NCBI RefSeq assembly: GCF_905163445.1
Contig: NC_053185.1
Coordinates: forward strand, 19,424,001-19,488,000
DNA length: 64,000 bases
Origin: Pararge aegeria
Taxonomy: Eukaryota > Arthropoda > Insecta > Lepidoptera > Nymphalidae
Direction: 5' to 3'
Made by a program: the position numbers and the translations under genes. The notes under the pieces are model-generated. The model ran no database searches, had not been told where the DNA came from, and saw only the letters and a list, made by a program, of their open reading frames with translations. How positions within the stretch are numbered: the first letter of the stretch is position 1; the number at the start of each line of letters is the position of its first letter. This document shows positions 1-11,200 of the stretch, one piece after another.

Positions 1-1253
1 ATAAAATATTTATCAAAGGAATAGAGTCACTAAGCTTACTAAACTCAGATCTATGATTGAATCAGAAGAATCAGTATGAATATTTAAACTGGGTACGAAA
101 GCATACTTTAAACATGCAGAAAGTTACAAAGGATTTTCCGATACGCGTGTCATTACAGGTGTATAAAAAAAGCAAAAGAAGAGGAAAATGCTAAAGTAAC
201 TGTGTCTTCAAATAACTAGAGATTAAATAACAAATTCGAATATTACTTTTTTAATAGATAAATTGATATAAGATTTGCAAGTGTCAATTAATAACAGATT
301 AAAGGAAAAAAATAAACAAAAACCAAGAGGTCTTCAATTCATATAATAAATAGCTCTAATAATTTTGCTATTATTTAAATAAATAAATTGACGAAAATAA
401 ATAGACTTAGCACTTGGAAAAAAATGCCGATTTGGCAAATTGACTTGACTCAACATCGACACACAAATCCAGCTGATATAATCAAATTTCTCAGTTTGAA
501 TAACAAAATTATAACTTCTAGTTTCAATTTACTTTTAAATCACTGGACTTTCAGTAATACTAACTACAATTAAGTAATGTTGTCATAACATGTTATCATA
601 AGAAGACTTAAATCTAAATTTATCCATCCCAACTCTTCAATTCTTCGGTTGTCTTCTTGCCTCAATGTAGATTTGCTGGATATTTCGTTTTAGAATCCAA
701 ACGCTTTGCCCAAAAACTTGGCAACGGTAAAGCGTAGGAATTCTAAAACAAAAACACCGCTTCTACTGTCTTCGTTTTCAGGCAGGAGCAGTTGAACGAT
801 CTTCAGTCCGTATTGGAGGCATAGCTATTAAAGATTGAACGTTCAATAACAAAAAGTAGGTTTTAAGACATATTCAAGTATAATTTTCACACAAATATGT
901 ACCCTTTTCAGATGATTTTTCTCCACCGACGTGAGGTTTAATTACGGTTTAATCACTATCACTCGCCAGCTTAAAATTAAAGCTACAAAAGATCCAAACG
1001 CAACCTTCTACGAAAAAGCCGAAAATCAAATTCGTTCTTATTTATACTATCACATAATCTGGCGGTGAGAAATATCTTTAATTATATTTAGATTACCTAA
1101 CGTTGCGACTTACGTATGGGTCATCTTCCAATTGGCACAACTGGCCAATTTGTGGTTACGGGCTCGAGGCATTGCCTCCTTACGAAGGATGTTTGAGTGT
1201 AAACAGTACCTACGTAGTATTTATTGTGCTTTAAGCCTTCATGTTGAAAAAGG
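1..1253. other. AT-rich stretch, no gene seen
   Basis: Both strands carry only short frames without recognisable domains. No tandem repeat or known repeat family was recognised by eye. Confidence 0.5.
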
Positions 1254-1316
1254 AATTTCAAAAGGTCCAAAGACTAGACAGGTGCTTCCTGTCTAGTCTT
1301 TGGACCTTTTGAAATT
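1254..1316. repeat. Perfect 29-bp inverted repeat (hairpin)
   Basis: The left arm (1254-1282) and right arm (1288-1316) are exact reverse complements separated by the five bases tgctt. The perfect match implies a recent origin or selection. No copy was noticed elsewhere in the window. A foldback (template-switch) duplication is the simplest reading; a small-RNA precursor is possible but unsupported. Confidence 0.9.
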
Positions 1317-2920
1317 AGATTAATTACCAAACTGATAATAAGTGATTCCGCTACTCTATTCTATTAGCGCCATTTGCAAATTTATCTAAATAACAAAAAA
1401 ATTAAGAATTTAAGAAAAGAATGGAGACGACATTGGAAATTTAGCTATAAGCGAATACACGGAAGAATATGGAGTAGAAAGTGAAATAAATCTGGTACTT
1501 CTTGAAAACTGGGCAAAACTATTACTGATTTAAAATACTGTAAGAGACGTGGAGTTTCTGCGAGTGTACGTAAAGTGTTGCAACCAATTATTCGCTACTG
1601 ATATATCTCAAGTACATTAAACACTAACAATATACATAAAGATAACATCATTTGCATTACAATCCGCAGTTAAAGAGGCACGTTCACGAGTTCGATTAAA
1701 ACGGAAATTGGAAATTATGATTTTATTCTTACCCCGATGTTATCCCGCCAACAGCCCCCGTAAACGCACACCTTTTCGCTGTTTATTGCTATACAGATAT
1801 TAAAGGGGTATTGTTTCTATACCGTTTATATTACTGGTACTTTATGCAAATAACTTATTTTGACTAGGGTGGAATTTGAATATATACCCTTGGGTAAAAT
1901 GGGGGACATAAAGGTATATGAAATTATGTTAAATCTAAGCAGTTTTAAAATTTATAGGTGATGATAAATTCGTCGTTGTTGTTTAAAACAAATATTTTTT
2001 TTTATACTAACGAATCTCCTATTGACTAAGGCGGTGTATAAGTAATATTTTCCTGTACAAACTATTATTCTCTACTGGAAACCGACTTCTCAATTCGAAC
2101 TATAAATATTTTTGTGTATATTTTACTCAGAAATCTTGTTTAATTTTTGTCGTAAATAATGTAAGTAGTGAAAAATCAACAAAACATAAATGTGATAATT
2201 TTGTAGTATAATTTTTAGCCATAAAATAGACGAATGGATTTTATTAAAAAAACGGTTATATATTTTTCCAAAATCCTGTTATTAATGTTTTTGTGTCCAG
2301 TTTTGAGAGACTCAACACCGGTAGACTTCAAATTCTCCGGACGTATTTTATTGCGGTTATCATAGCAATTAATATCAGTCTAACAGTTAATACCTTAAAG
2401 GCCTTCGTAGGGCATCCGACCTGTAATGAAGGAGGCTTACGAGACCCTTAGGAAAGCAGATTATTTCGATGCCATGGGGATTATCTTCCCATGAATTTGT
2501 GATACAAATGGGTGCGCTTAATGATAGTGCTACCAAGGAATTATTTATGTGTTCTATTTAGATATGTAGTGGTCATGAATTGTATAGTTTGTTTTCTGTT
2601 ATAATGCGATCAGAGTTGTGGACCGCTGGTCAGACCCTTACAACTTTGGTACTTAGGATCGAAAGTACTACTCATTAATACTAATATTATAAATAAGAAA
2701 GTGTGTATGTCAGAGTAGTATCAAGAAGCTGATCACTGCAGTGATCTAAGCAAAATTTGACACAAAAATAAGGTTACGTCTTGAAGAAGCACCGACATAA
2801 GATAGATTTTATTACATAAAGAATGCGAGGATTGTTTCCGCGGGATTTAAACTGACTGATGGTACGGCTTAGCAGAAAAAACATTCTTAACACTAGCTTT
2901 TATCCTGGAGGAAAGATATT
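1317..2920. other. AT-rich stretch, no gene seen
   Basis: No coding region, tRNA-like promoter or recognised repeat family was seen. Short A/T runs are the only low-complexity feature. Confidence 0.5.
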
Positions 2921-3027
2921 TCACACACACACTCACAGACACACACCTACTTACACATACACCCACCCACAAACACACACACACACACACACACATAAGT
3001 ACATATATATATATATATATATATACA
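2921..3027. repeat. Compound CA / TA microsatellite
   Basis: An interrupted CA tract (2921-2996) is followed by a TA run (about 3003-3026). A 71-codon minus-strand frame across it is a by-product of the repeat (Val/Cys then Ile/Tyr runs). Confidence 0.95.
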
Positions 3028-3235
3028 AGCGGTGATAGGCTAAATTCAAATTCAAAATTCAAAATACATTTATTTCAAGTAGGCCTAATACAAGCACTTT
3101 TGAAACGTCAAGTCTGTCCGTGTGTAGTGACTCTACCACCGGTTCGGAAGGCAGATTCTACCGAGAAGAAGCCGGCAAGAAACTCAGCAGTTGCTCTTTT
3201 CCAACATCAAAAATTTACATTGAAAGTGGTGAGAA
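3028..3235 (-). mobile_element. CR1-like LINE 3' end, 'TTGAAT'-tailed family A
   Basis: On the minus strand this is the 3' untranslated end of the LINE family also present at 5349, 16284 and 34386. Shared landmarks are the block around gagcaactgctgagtttct, the block with ccgaaccggtggtagagt, and the end aggcctacttgaaataaa followed by short TTTGAAT-type repeats. It abuts the microsatellite. No coding sequence is left. Confidence 0.8.
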
Positions 3236-3384
3236 GAGATACGCCGTAGGAACAAAGTAGCCATTTATGACATAGCCCACGAACAAGCAAGCGTAGTGTT
3301 GGACGCTCTCACGCGTACCTTGGACTTTCGACATAAATAGGGGAGACGAGGAGTGGTTGGATGAGGAAGGCTGAGAACCAGGTT

Positions 3385-3435
3385 TGGAGGAGTTTCTTGG
3401 GAAGGCCTATGTTCAGCAGTGGACGTCTGCAGACT
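3385..3435 (+). repeat. Fragment of a LINE/SINE tail
   Basis: The phrase ggcctatgttcagcagtgg is a common end of lepidopteran non-LTR elements (from recall). Only some 50 bases are recognisable. Confidence 0.35.
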
Positions 3436-3442
3436 AAAATTA

Positions 3443-3661
3443 TAGGCTATCGGTTAGGCCTTTAGCTTCACTTTCGGGGGGCTGAGTTAGAATCCTGCAC
3501 GCACATCTAACTTTTGAATGTTATGTGCATTTTAAGCAATCAAATATGACTTGCTTTAACGGCGTTAGAAAATATTGTGAGGCCAGCGTGGACTATGGCC
3601 TAAACACATTACAGATGGAGACCCGTGCACTATAGTGGGCCAGTAATAGATTGATAATAAT
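3443..3661 (+). mobile_element. tRNA-derived SINE, family B (degraded)
   Basis: A tRNA-like head lies near 3443-3500. It is followed by the family core (atgtgcattttaagcaa, then a tract resembling cacttgctttaaacggtgaa) and the tail with gagacccgtgcac and tagtgggccagtaat. The same order occurs at 18775, 27470, 54944, 56283 and 58055. A stretch of the middle is missing compared with the 27.5-kb copy. Confidence 0.7.
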
Positions 3662-4458
3662 GATTCTTATAGAGCAAAAAGGAAATATTTCTTTAAACCC
3701 AAAAAAAGTATTTATGTACTTTTGAATAGTATTTTTTTTGAATAACAATTATTACTTGACATTTAGTTAGCCTTTATTTTATTTGAATTAACAACAGTTT
3801 GAAAACCGATCCTTAAACTAAATTCCCTCAACCCACTCATAACTCGAACAAATAAACGAGTGTGCAGTGAAGTAAATCACCATCTTGTTTTAAACATAAG
3901 CAATGCTCGACCAACCGTTGTTCGAGATGTTAAATTGTACCCGCACTCGGATACAAGGCATTATAAGACAATTTAAAACGTGGTAGAAATGCATGAGAAG
4001 CATCTTGAGTTTTGAGCATGGCTTAGTTTCGAAATTGTATAATAACGTTGAAATGCAATTTCGCAAGACAATTAGATGGGGATTGTCAGAAAGTTGTAGA
4101 ATTTGGTTAATAATTTTAATTTATAATGACCCCAGAGACCAAAGAATATTTTGAAATGCTGTCGTGACCTCGTTGTTTATCGTAAATAGCAGCAAATAGA
4201 TATTTCAAGCGATAAGACACCTTGCAAATTCTGATTGATTTTGAAATCAAAAGACTTATTTCCACTACTAGGATATAAGTCAACATTTGAATATGTATCT
4301 TATTGCCACTAGTTAATGATAAATGTATGTTGGTCAGAGATACTTTGCTCTGCCTTATCATCCCCGAAATGGCCAGGCCATCAGTAACAAGCAAAAGCAG
4401 TAGTCGTTTATTTCAGTGGGCGTTTTGAGTCCTATTAATTACGTATTTTGCACCCTAC
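3662..4458. other. No gene seen
   Basis: AT-rich sequence. A 92-codon minus-strand frame at 4116-4394 has no recognisable domain. Confidence 0.45.
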
Positions 4459-4572
4459 ATTGCCGAAGATCTGTTTGGTGTGGAGTATAAGGATTGAAGA
4501 AATTATAAATTACACCATACAGTTTCTCCTGCTTTTCGCAGAGTATAGCAAATTAAGTTTAATTTTCATAAT
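4459..4572 (-). mobile_element. Family G repeat (inverted-repeat element) fragment
   Basis: Reverse-complement match to part of the elements at 32155 and 58511. Shared blocks are ccgaagatctgtttggtgt, a tract giving tataaattacacca, and gtatagcaaattaag. The family is non-coding; a MITE-like DNA element is inferred from the inverted repeats in the 32-kb copy. Confidence 0.7.
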
Positions 4573-5348
4573 AATCCTGTTAATTTACCAACACTCATAA
4601 TAAAGCAGCTGAAAAGTAAAAAAAAAAAACTTAACCCAAACCAGAGATGTAAACATTTTCTAAATTACTATCCTACAAAATATTTTATTCCTATAAACAG
4701 CGAAATATGGGCAACATACATCCAAACTTTCACATTTCAATATCGAAAATGCGCTGCAAAATAAACATTTCCCGGCATGAAATCCCGCGAACTCTACTAA
4801 ACTCGCAACGTCAATACTTTCTTCAAAACTCAAAGTCGGATTTACAAGTTTAAAACAGAATTTTATTTCCGTTAACACGTCGCTACCTGCAATCGTGGGG
4901 AAAGTTTCTAATAATCAACCTATAACTTGGCAACTTTTCCAGCACAATCAGTTTAGAGCTACGTTGCCTGAATCGTTAATGCATCTCATTTCATCCCATG
5001 TGATTAGAGACGGTGGAATTAAATACCACATCGTCATTATTTACTATAGGCGTTAAAAAGGCTATCAGCTGGTGACGGGGAGAGCTATGTGTCTACGTGA
5101 TCAAATAAGAAATAGAGAGATTACAGTGCGTACGAGGTACGAGAAGGACAGATGGCATCAGACGAGTAGCTGAGAGCTGCTGAATACCAAAAATTGATCC
5201 ACAGCTTTCGTTATAACTATTAGATAAACTCTATAGGTCTTAATCACCATCAGCCTATTAAAGTCCCACTCATAGGAAGATCTCATCTACTCCACGGCAC
5301 TTCGGTGAGACCGACGGTTTAGCGTGTTAGGATTTGGAAATCCTATTA
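4573..5348. other. No gene; possible SINE remnant near 5245-5330
   Basis: Mostly unassigned. The phrase caccatcagcctattaaag followed by a loosely matching block near 5250 resembles the reverse of a SINE tail, but it is too degraded for family assignment. Confidence 0.35.
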
Positions 5349-5515
5349 TTAATTCAAAATTCATTTATTTCATGGCCTAATTATAAGAACTTTTGAAAAG
5401 TCAAGCATTTCTGTGTAGTGACTCTATCACCAGTTTGGAAGGCAAATTTTATTGAGAGCCGGCAAGAAACTCAGCAGTTGCTCTTTTTTAACATCATTTT
5501 ACAATTTAACAATCA
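5349..5515 (-). mobile_element. LINE family A 3' end (truncated)
   Basis: Minus-strand copy of the family A tail with the diagnostic blocks gtgactctatcaccagtt and ctcagcagttgctctttt. About 15 bases of the middle are deleted relative to the copy at 3028, where the 'gagaagaagccgg' block is shortened. Confidence 0.8.
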
Positions 5516-6382
5516 TTGTTCTATCTTGTGTTAAATGAAAGTGGAGTGGCTTGCTCTCATCAATTCATTAAGAAATTCGTCAATAGTATGGTACCCTCGA
5601 TGAATAAAAAGTGTTTTTACACATTATTTAAACTAATGTAAAGATAAATCTTGTATAAACTTCGGTATCATGTTCTAAAAGCATATACACAGCCCAAAAA
5701 AGTTTTCTGCCATTTTCTAAGATGATAGAGGATATGCCAATATCACCAATTTATGTTTGTTTCTATCAAGTCGATGGTTTATATCCACTTAATTTTTATA
5801 AAGACTTACAACTTTACAAAGTTTAATTTAAAAAATTTATATCAGTGGTTGTTATTATAGAAATAAATAAAAATCCCACAAACGAAAGTAACCTAGTAAA
5901 TAATAAGATACAATCGAGTTTTCATATAACGTAAGTCCGCAAGGTGTTCTACGTGACTTCCATACCGTAAACCTGTGGCAGGAAATGGTCAAAGTCCTAC
6001 TACATCTAAAGTAATTTCATATTGCTCCGGACATTGCCTGCGGACCCTACTGAACGTGCCCACTGATTTTTATAATTTTTCTACTGTAGTGTATCATATT
6101 ATATTCATGAAAAGGAATGTCTATGGACAATAAGATACATTTTTGACAAAAAAAAAGCGTCTTCTACAACTAAAGAGCAAGAAATAAATATTTTCTACAA
6201 CTTTTTTAGGTAAAGTCTAAAATTACTAAGTTTATAGTACCTAACAAGGAAAGTGATTAAAATACTTAGTAAATTTCCACATTTTACTTGACACTAATAA
6301 TAAGTATCACAAAAAATAGTAAGATTCGATTATCCGTCTCCAAAGTGCGAGCTATCTCTATCTAGATTTCAATAAAGTATGG
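5516..6382. other. No gene seen
   Basis: AT-rich sequence with no recognisable frame or repeat. Confidence 0.45.
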
Positions 6383-6428
6383 AACATATTTATTTTAATA
6401 TAAAGTATTGTATTAAAATAAATATGTT
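6383..6428. repeat. Perfect 18-bp inverted repeat
   Basis: Arms at 6383-6400 and 6411-6428 are exact reverse complements with a ten-base loop. All-AT arms make chance more likely than for the other hairpins here. Confidence 0.8.
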
Positions 6429-6442
6429 TTTATAGTTATAAT

Positions 6443-6735
6443 TGACGAACCGAACAGATGATCCACCTAATGGTAAGTGGAAATCGAACGCAAACACAAA
6501 CAATACAAAGAGAGCAACGCTTCGCAGGGCATGCATCCTTGCAAAGAGTTGCAACAAGTCCTACAAAATCCTACAAGTCCTAAAAAATGGGAACGGGACG
6601 TTCCCATCAACTTGAGGCGTGGGTCTTAAGCCTCATGCACTTGTATTTACACCAGTAACGACTTCATTCAGACCGGAAAGCAATGCTCTGAGTTAGTTGA
6701 AAAGACGGAGAGTAACATTGGCTACTTTTATTCCA
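6443..6735 (-). mobile_element. SINE-like family E, degraded minus-strand copy
   Basis: Minus-strand order matches the copies at 39425 (+) and 37545 (-). Landmarks are the ccacctaatggtaagtgg end, a block that reads as 'gacttaac' and 'cttgtatttacaccagtaa', and the gaccggaaagcaatgctct block near 6675. Confidence 0.6.
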
Positions 6736-7009
6736 GAATAACAAACGGTACGGACTTGTACGAACGTACACGTACGAACTTGTGTTGAACGGATTTGTAA
6801 AAAACCGTGATAAACACGGTCGAAGAACGCGAGCAAACGATGATTTTTTTTATATTAATAACGGGCAAACGAGCATGTGGGTCACCGGATGTTTAGATGA
6901 TCACCGCGGCGCATATAAATCTGCAGCAAAAGAGGAGCCACTTATTCGTTGAATTTGTTTATCCGCCCCTTGAATAACCCTAGATTGTATTATTGAGGAA
7001 ACACATCAG

Positions 7010-7312
7010 ATGGGAGATTGGTCCACAATTTGCAAGTGTGTGGTAGAAATTATCTGGTATTTCGAATAATAGAGGAATACCAGGCATCCAGATGTGGTGG
7101 GCCACGGAACCTAATAAGTTTTATGTATAATTGTGAATCTCCATTAGACGTGATTTAATTGTCATACGAAAGGCAATTTGACGAGCTGTCTCCAGTTGCC
7201 ATGATGAGGAGGGTGGAATTTCTTTCTACGGCGTGAGGTGCAGTCAGAGAACAGGGAAGGAGGTATCAATGCAAACAACTCTTCAGAACACTCCCCAGTC
7301 GACAGAACACAA
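7010..7312. repeat. Dispersed repeat H, interrupted copy
   Basis: Blocks gattggtccacaatttgc and a later ggaggtatcaatgcaaac match the copy at 43995-44175 in the same order. Between them lies a block (about 7150-7215) that also occurs alone at 13378-13435, suggesting a nested insertion or a longer parent. No coding capacity recognised. Confidence 0.5.
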
Positions 7313-7437
7313 AGGGAGCTAACATTTCTTCTGTGCCCCAGGGACTCAAAACTGCAAGTCAATTTGGGATTGGCAACAAGTCGATGTTACGTCGTTTTTC
7401 AGTACTTAACATCTACTCATCAGCAACAATACGAAAA

Positions 7438-7467
7438 AAGCCATAAAGTAATCTTACTTTATGGCTT
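7438..7467. repeat. 14-bp perfect hairpin with two-base loop
   Basis: Arms at 7438-7451 and 7454-7467 are exact reverse complements (core ccataaagta). Confidence 0.85.
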
Positions 7468-7509
7468 ACAATGCCGCATACGAACGCTATACAAGCGTCA
7501 AGTTAATTT

Positions 7510-7947
7510 ACTCTGGTTAGCTCCGTAGTAATTGAGAGTTGTGCCTCTGAACACACAGAGTATGTGGCTTTAGTCAGACATTTACTGACTTTAGTTACAA
7601 CTGAGGCAGTTGCAATCAAGGCCCTTGCCAAATACACGGACGTGATAGGAGAGCCTGTTATAAAACTTAAGGGCTTACTTGAACTTGCTGTACTTAGTGA
7701 TTTTACAGCGTTTGGCGAGCTTTCAATTTTATTTTTACTCACTCTGACTCTCAGTCGCTTCTTCATTGCCGAAGATCGAAATCTTGGTATAGTTGCTTTC
7801 ACCGACTTCTAGCCGAGGCCAGCCTTTTTTTTTCTTTCTTTTGTCGTAGTGGAAAAGCTTTTTGGCTACCTCTGTCTACTCGTTTACCCAAACTAAAAAC
7901 CACCACGGCATATCCCTCTCGTTGGCTTTAGTAGACGTCCGGGGAAC
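7510..7947. other. Unrecognised block open in both orientations, split by the retrotransposon
   Basis: Both strands are open across about 7503-7812: 82 codons from the first Met on plus and 99 on minus. The plus frame is hydrophobic (Leu, Val, Ala rich). I recognise no family. The sequence 7815-7947 and its continuation after the retrotransposon at 12475 resemble lepidopteran non-LTR element sequence from recall, so this may be one older repeat. Around the insertion point, gtagacgt (7931-7938) and acgtctac (12488-12495) form part of an imperfect inverted repeat once the element is removed. Confidence 0.3.
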
Positions 7948-7952
7948 CCGTT
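7948..7952. repeat. Target-site duplication, left copy (ccgtt)
   Basis: These five bases recur at 12470-12474 directly outside the other LTR, as expected for integrase-made 5-bp staggered cuts. Confidence 0.93.
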
Positions 7953-8054
7953 TGTTGTGATTCAAACTCGGCACTTGATCAGAACTGCTTTATTGTTTTT
8001 AATTATAGGCATACCCACATAAAAATTAATAATACAACATACATAACCACAACA
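7953..8054 (-). repeat. 3' LTR of the Mag-type element
   Basis: 102 bp, matching 12368-12469 base for base as far as I can see. In element orientation it begins TGTTGTGG and ends ATCACAACA. It holds an AATAAA polyadenylation signal (plus-strand tttatt at 7989-7994). Confidence 0.95.
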
Positions 8055-8062
8055 TCTCTTCC
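8055..8062 (-). promoter_or_regulatory. Polypurine tract
   Basis: In element orientation GGAAGAGA abuts the TG of the 3' LTR, the expected position for the plus-strand primer of reverse transcription. Confidence 0.8.
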
Positions 8063-8223
8063 ATAAAATTTTAAAAGCATATAGGTATAGATTCAATACT
8101 GGTAGACTGATTATGTATACATGTACAAATATACATAAGCCAATCACCTCATGCACTTAGTATATATTAACAATTAATTCATTGTAAGAACATACCTAAT
8201 TATAATTATATTAAGAGTAACAA

Positions 8224-11200
8224 TCATTTATATTTTTTGAGATTAATGCGAGCCTTGACAGCCGCCGGTCTGATTGATATATCTATATCATTATTATTAT
8301 GAGTTTCTACCCTTTGTGCATTGTCATGCAAGGTTTCTACGACAGTAGTAGCAGAAGCACAAATCTCATCCGGCGCATTTTGTTCATCACTTTCCGCGCT
8401 ACTCCACTTTTCTTCCTCTTGGAACATTGCGGTGCCCTCCGCTGAAGGAATACGAAGTAAGTGACGTCTATTTCGTCTATATCGCCTCCCTGACATGTCT
8501 GTAACGAAGTACGAGCGCGGCTGAGGCGCTGCACTTTGTACTTTAGCGTGCTTGCGTCTGCCTTCATCTACCATAACTACATTCTCTCCCGGCTTTAGCT
8601 CAGGCAACGCTCGCGAGTGTTGATCATAATATGATTTACTCTTAGCCTGCTTACGTAACATGCAATCGTAATCTAACTTGTTATCGCGGTGTGGTCTGAG
8701 CATCTGCTCGTATGCTGGAAGTCTGGTACTCAACCTACGCCCCATAAGCAATTCCGCCGGAGATGCTAACCCTTCGCGTGGGCATGCTCTAAAGTTTAAT
8801 AAGCCTAAATAAAAATCTGATCCCGAATTAGTCGCTTTAATTAAGTAATTTTTTATTGTCTGAACGCTTTTTTCGCTTCGACCGTTAGCTTGAGGATAAT
8901 TGGGTGAAGTAAAGATATGTTCAAAACCCCATTTCTTCCGAAATTCCATGAATTCCTTAGAGCGGTAGGCCGGGCCTCCGTCAGTCAATAATTGAGCTGG
9001 AATTCCATGCCTTGCAAATTGATCCTTCATAGCTTGTATCACCGCCTTACTCCCAATACTATTCAATGTACTAACTTCAATAAAGTTTGAAAAATAATCA
9101 ACGAGAAGCAAAAAGTTCCTGTTTCGGTATTGAAAAATATCCGAGCCTACCTTCGACCACGGAAGGTCAGGTATCTTATGCGGGATCATTGGCTCCCGAG
9201 TGGGCCGCGGCGCGTGCTCCGCGCACGTCACACACTGGCGAACCGCGCGCTCCACGTCACGCGACATGCCCGGCCAGAACATCACATCCCGAGCACGTCG
9301 CTTGCACCTATCGATGCCCATATGACCTTCGTGAACCCGGTTTATCATTTCGGATCGAAGACTTTGAGGTATATAAACTAAATTGTCTTTCAAAATAATA
9401 TTATCTATGTATTCAAAACATTCTCTATATGGCCATAATTTTCGCACGCATTCATCGACATCATATTTATTTGCTGGCCAGCCATTTTTAATATACTTTA
9501 TAATAGTTCGACATTCTTTATCAGATTCGACTCCTTTTCTAACTAGGTTAATTTTATCACCACTGAACCTTACGTTGTCAATCACAAAGCAAGATTGTTC
9601 CTCAACTTCGACTGAGACATTACTTGTCATCAGCTCAGGCAACGGCGCACGCGACAGAGTGTCCGCTACGAACATATATTTTCCTGGTTTATATATTACC
9701 TTGAACCTGTAACCTTGAATTCTTAGCATCATACGTTGTAAACGTGCAGGTACGGCATCTAACGGCTTATTGAAAAGGGCCTCGAGAGGCTTATGATCCG
9801 TTTCTACTGTGATGTCACCCCGGCCGAATAGATATTGATGAAATCGCTCTAAGGCAAATACAATAGCTAGCAATTCCTTTTCTATTTGCGCATACCTAAT
9901 TTGCGTATCAGTGAGCGTGGACGACGCAAACTCCACGGGCCGTCCCGCCTGCAGCAACACCGCCCCCAGCGCGTGCGAGCTAGCGTCCACGGACAGCAGC
10001 ACGGGCTCGTCCGCCGCGTACAGCGCGAGCACGGGCGCCGCGCACAGCCGGCCTTTCAACTGGCGCACCGCGTTATCATGCTGTTCGTCACAACACCAAA
10101 CTACGTCTTTTTTTAAGAGACTACGCAAGGGTGATGCTATTTCCGAGTAATTTGTAATAAATTTTGATAAATAGTTTACCATACCTAAGAAACGCTCTAA
10201 AGCGGGCCTATCTTGAGGGGTCGGCATAAGTTCGATAGCCTTAAGTTTATTTTTGTCAATTGCCATACCACCAGCACTAAACGTGTGTCCCAAATAACTT
10301 ACTTCCTGTACCCTAAACTCACACTTTTCCTTATTAAATTTGATACCTACCTGCCGTGCCCTTTCCAATAAACATTTCAATCTTTCATCGTGCTGTGCCA
10401 TAGTAGAACCCCATACGATAATATCATCCACGAATGAGTCTACACCCTCCAGATCTTCCAGCAGTTGCCGTACCCTAGCATGAAACACCTCAGAGGCGCA
10501 GTTAATTCCGTAAGGTAAACGTAAAAACTGATACCGTCCAAAAGGTGTTCCAAACGTGCATAAATCCGCGCTTTCATTGTCAATCTGAATCATCCAGTAC
10601 CCCGAACGAGCATCCAGCTTGCTGAAGTAGCGCGCGCCCTGCAACCTGGCCGCTATTTCAGTGAGGGTCGGCAGCGGGTAGTGCGCACGACGCACAGCCC
10701 GGTTCAGCGGCCGCGGATCGAGACAGACAAGAATACTACCATTTTTCTTTGCTACTACTACTATCGCATTAACCCACTCCGTAGGATGAGATACTTTCCT
10801 TATGACACCTATGTCTTCCATACGCTTTAATTCCACTTGTAGTTTGTCGCGCACACCGATAGGTATTTTTCTTACAGGACAGACCGACGGATGTACTCCT
10901 GGATCAATAATAATTTTATACTCGCCCGGTAACTTACCTAGTCCGCTAAACAAATCTGAATATTTATCTATATTTATGGTAAAAACGCGTCTGATAATAC
11001 CTAATTCCTCACAAGCATATTTCCCTAACACGCTCTGACAATAATTTTTACAAATGCAAAAATTTAAGTTATATCTATTGTTTTTATAAATCCAAGAAAT
11101 ATAGCAAGAACCCAGTATAGGTATTTGATTACCACAAAATGATTGAGCCTTAACATTAATTTGACATAAAGCTGAAACATGCAAACCTAACTGTTTATAT

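Noticed and set aside
2847..3062. 71-codon minus-strand frame
   Set aside because: It is a translation of the CA/TA microsatellite (Val/Cys and Ile/Tyr runs), not a gene.
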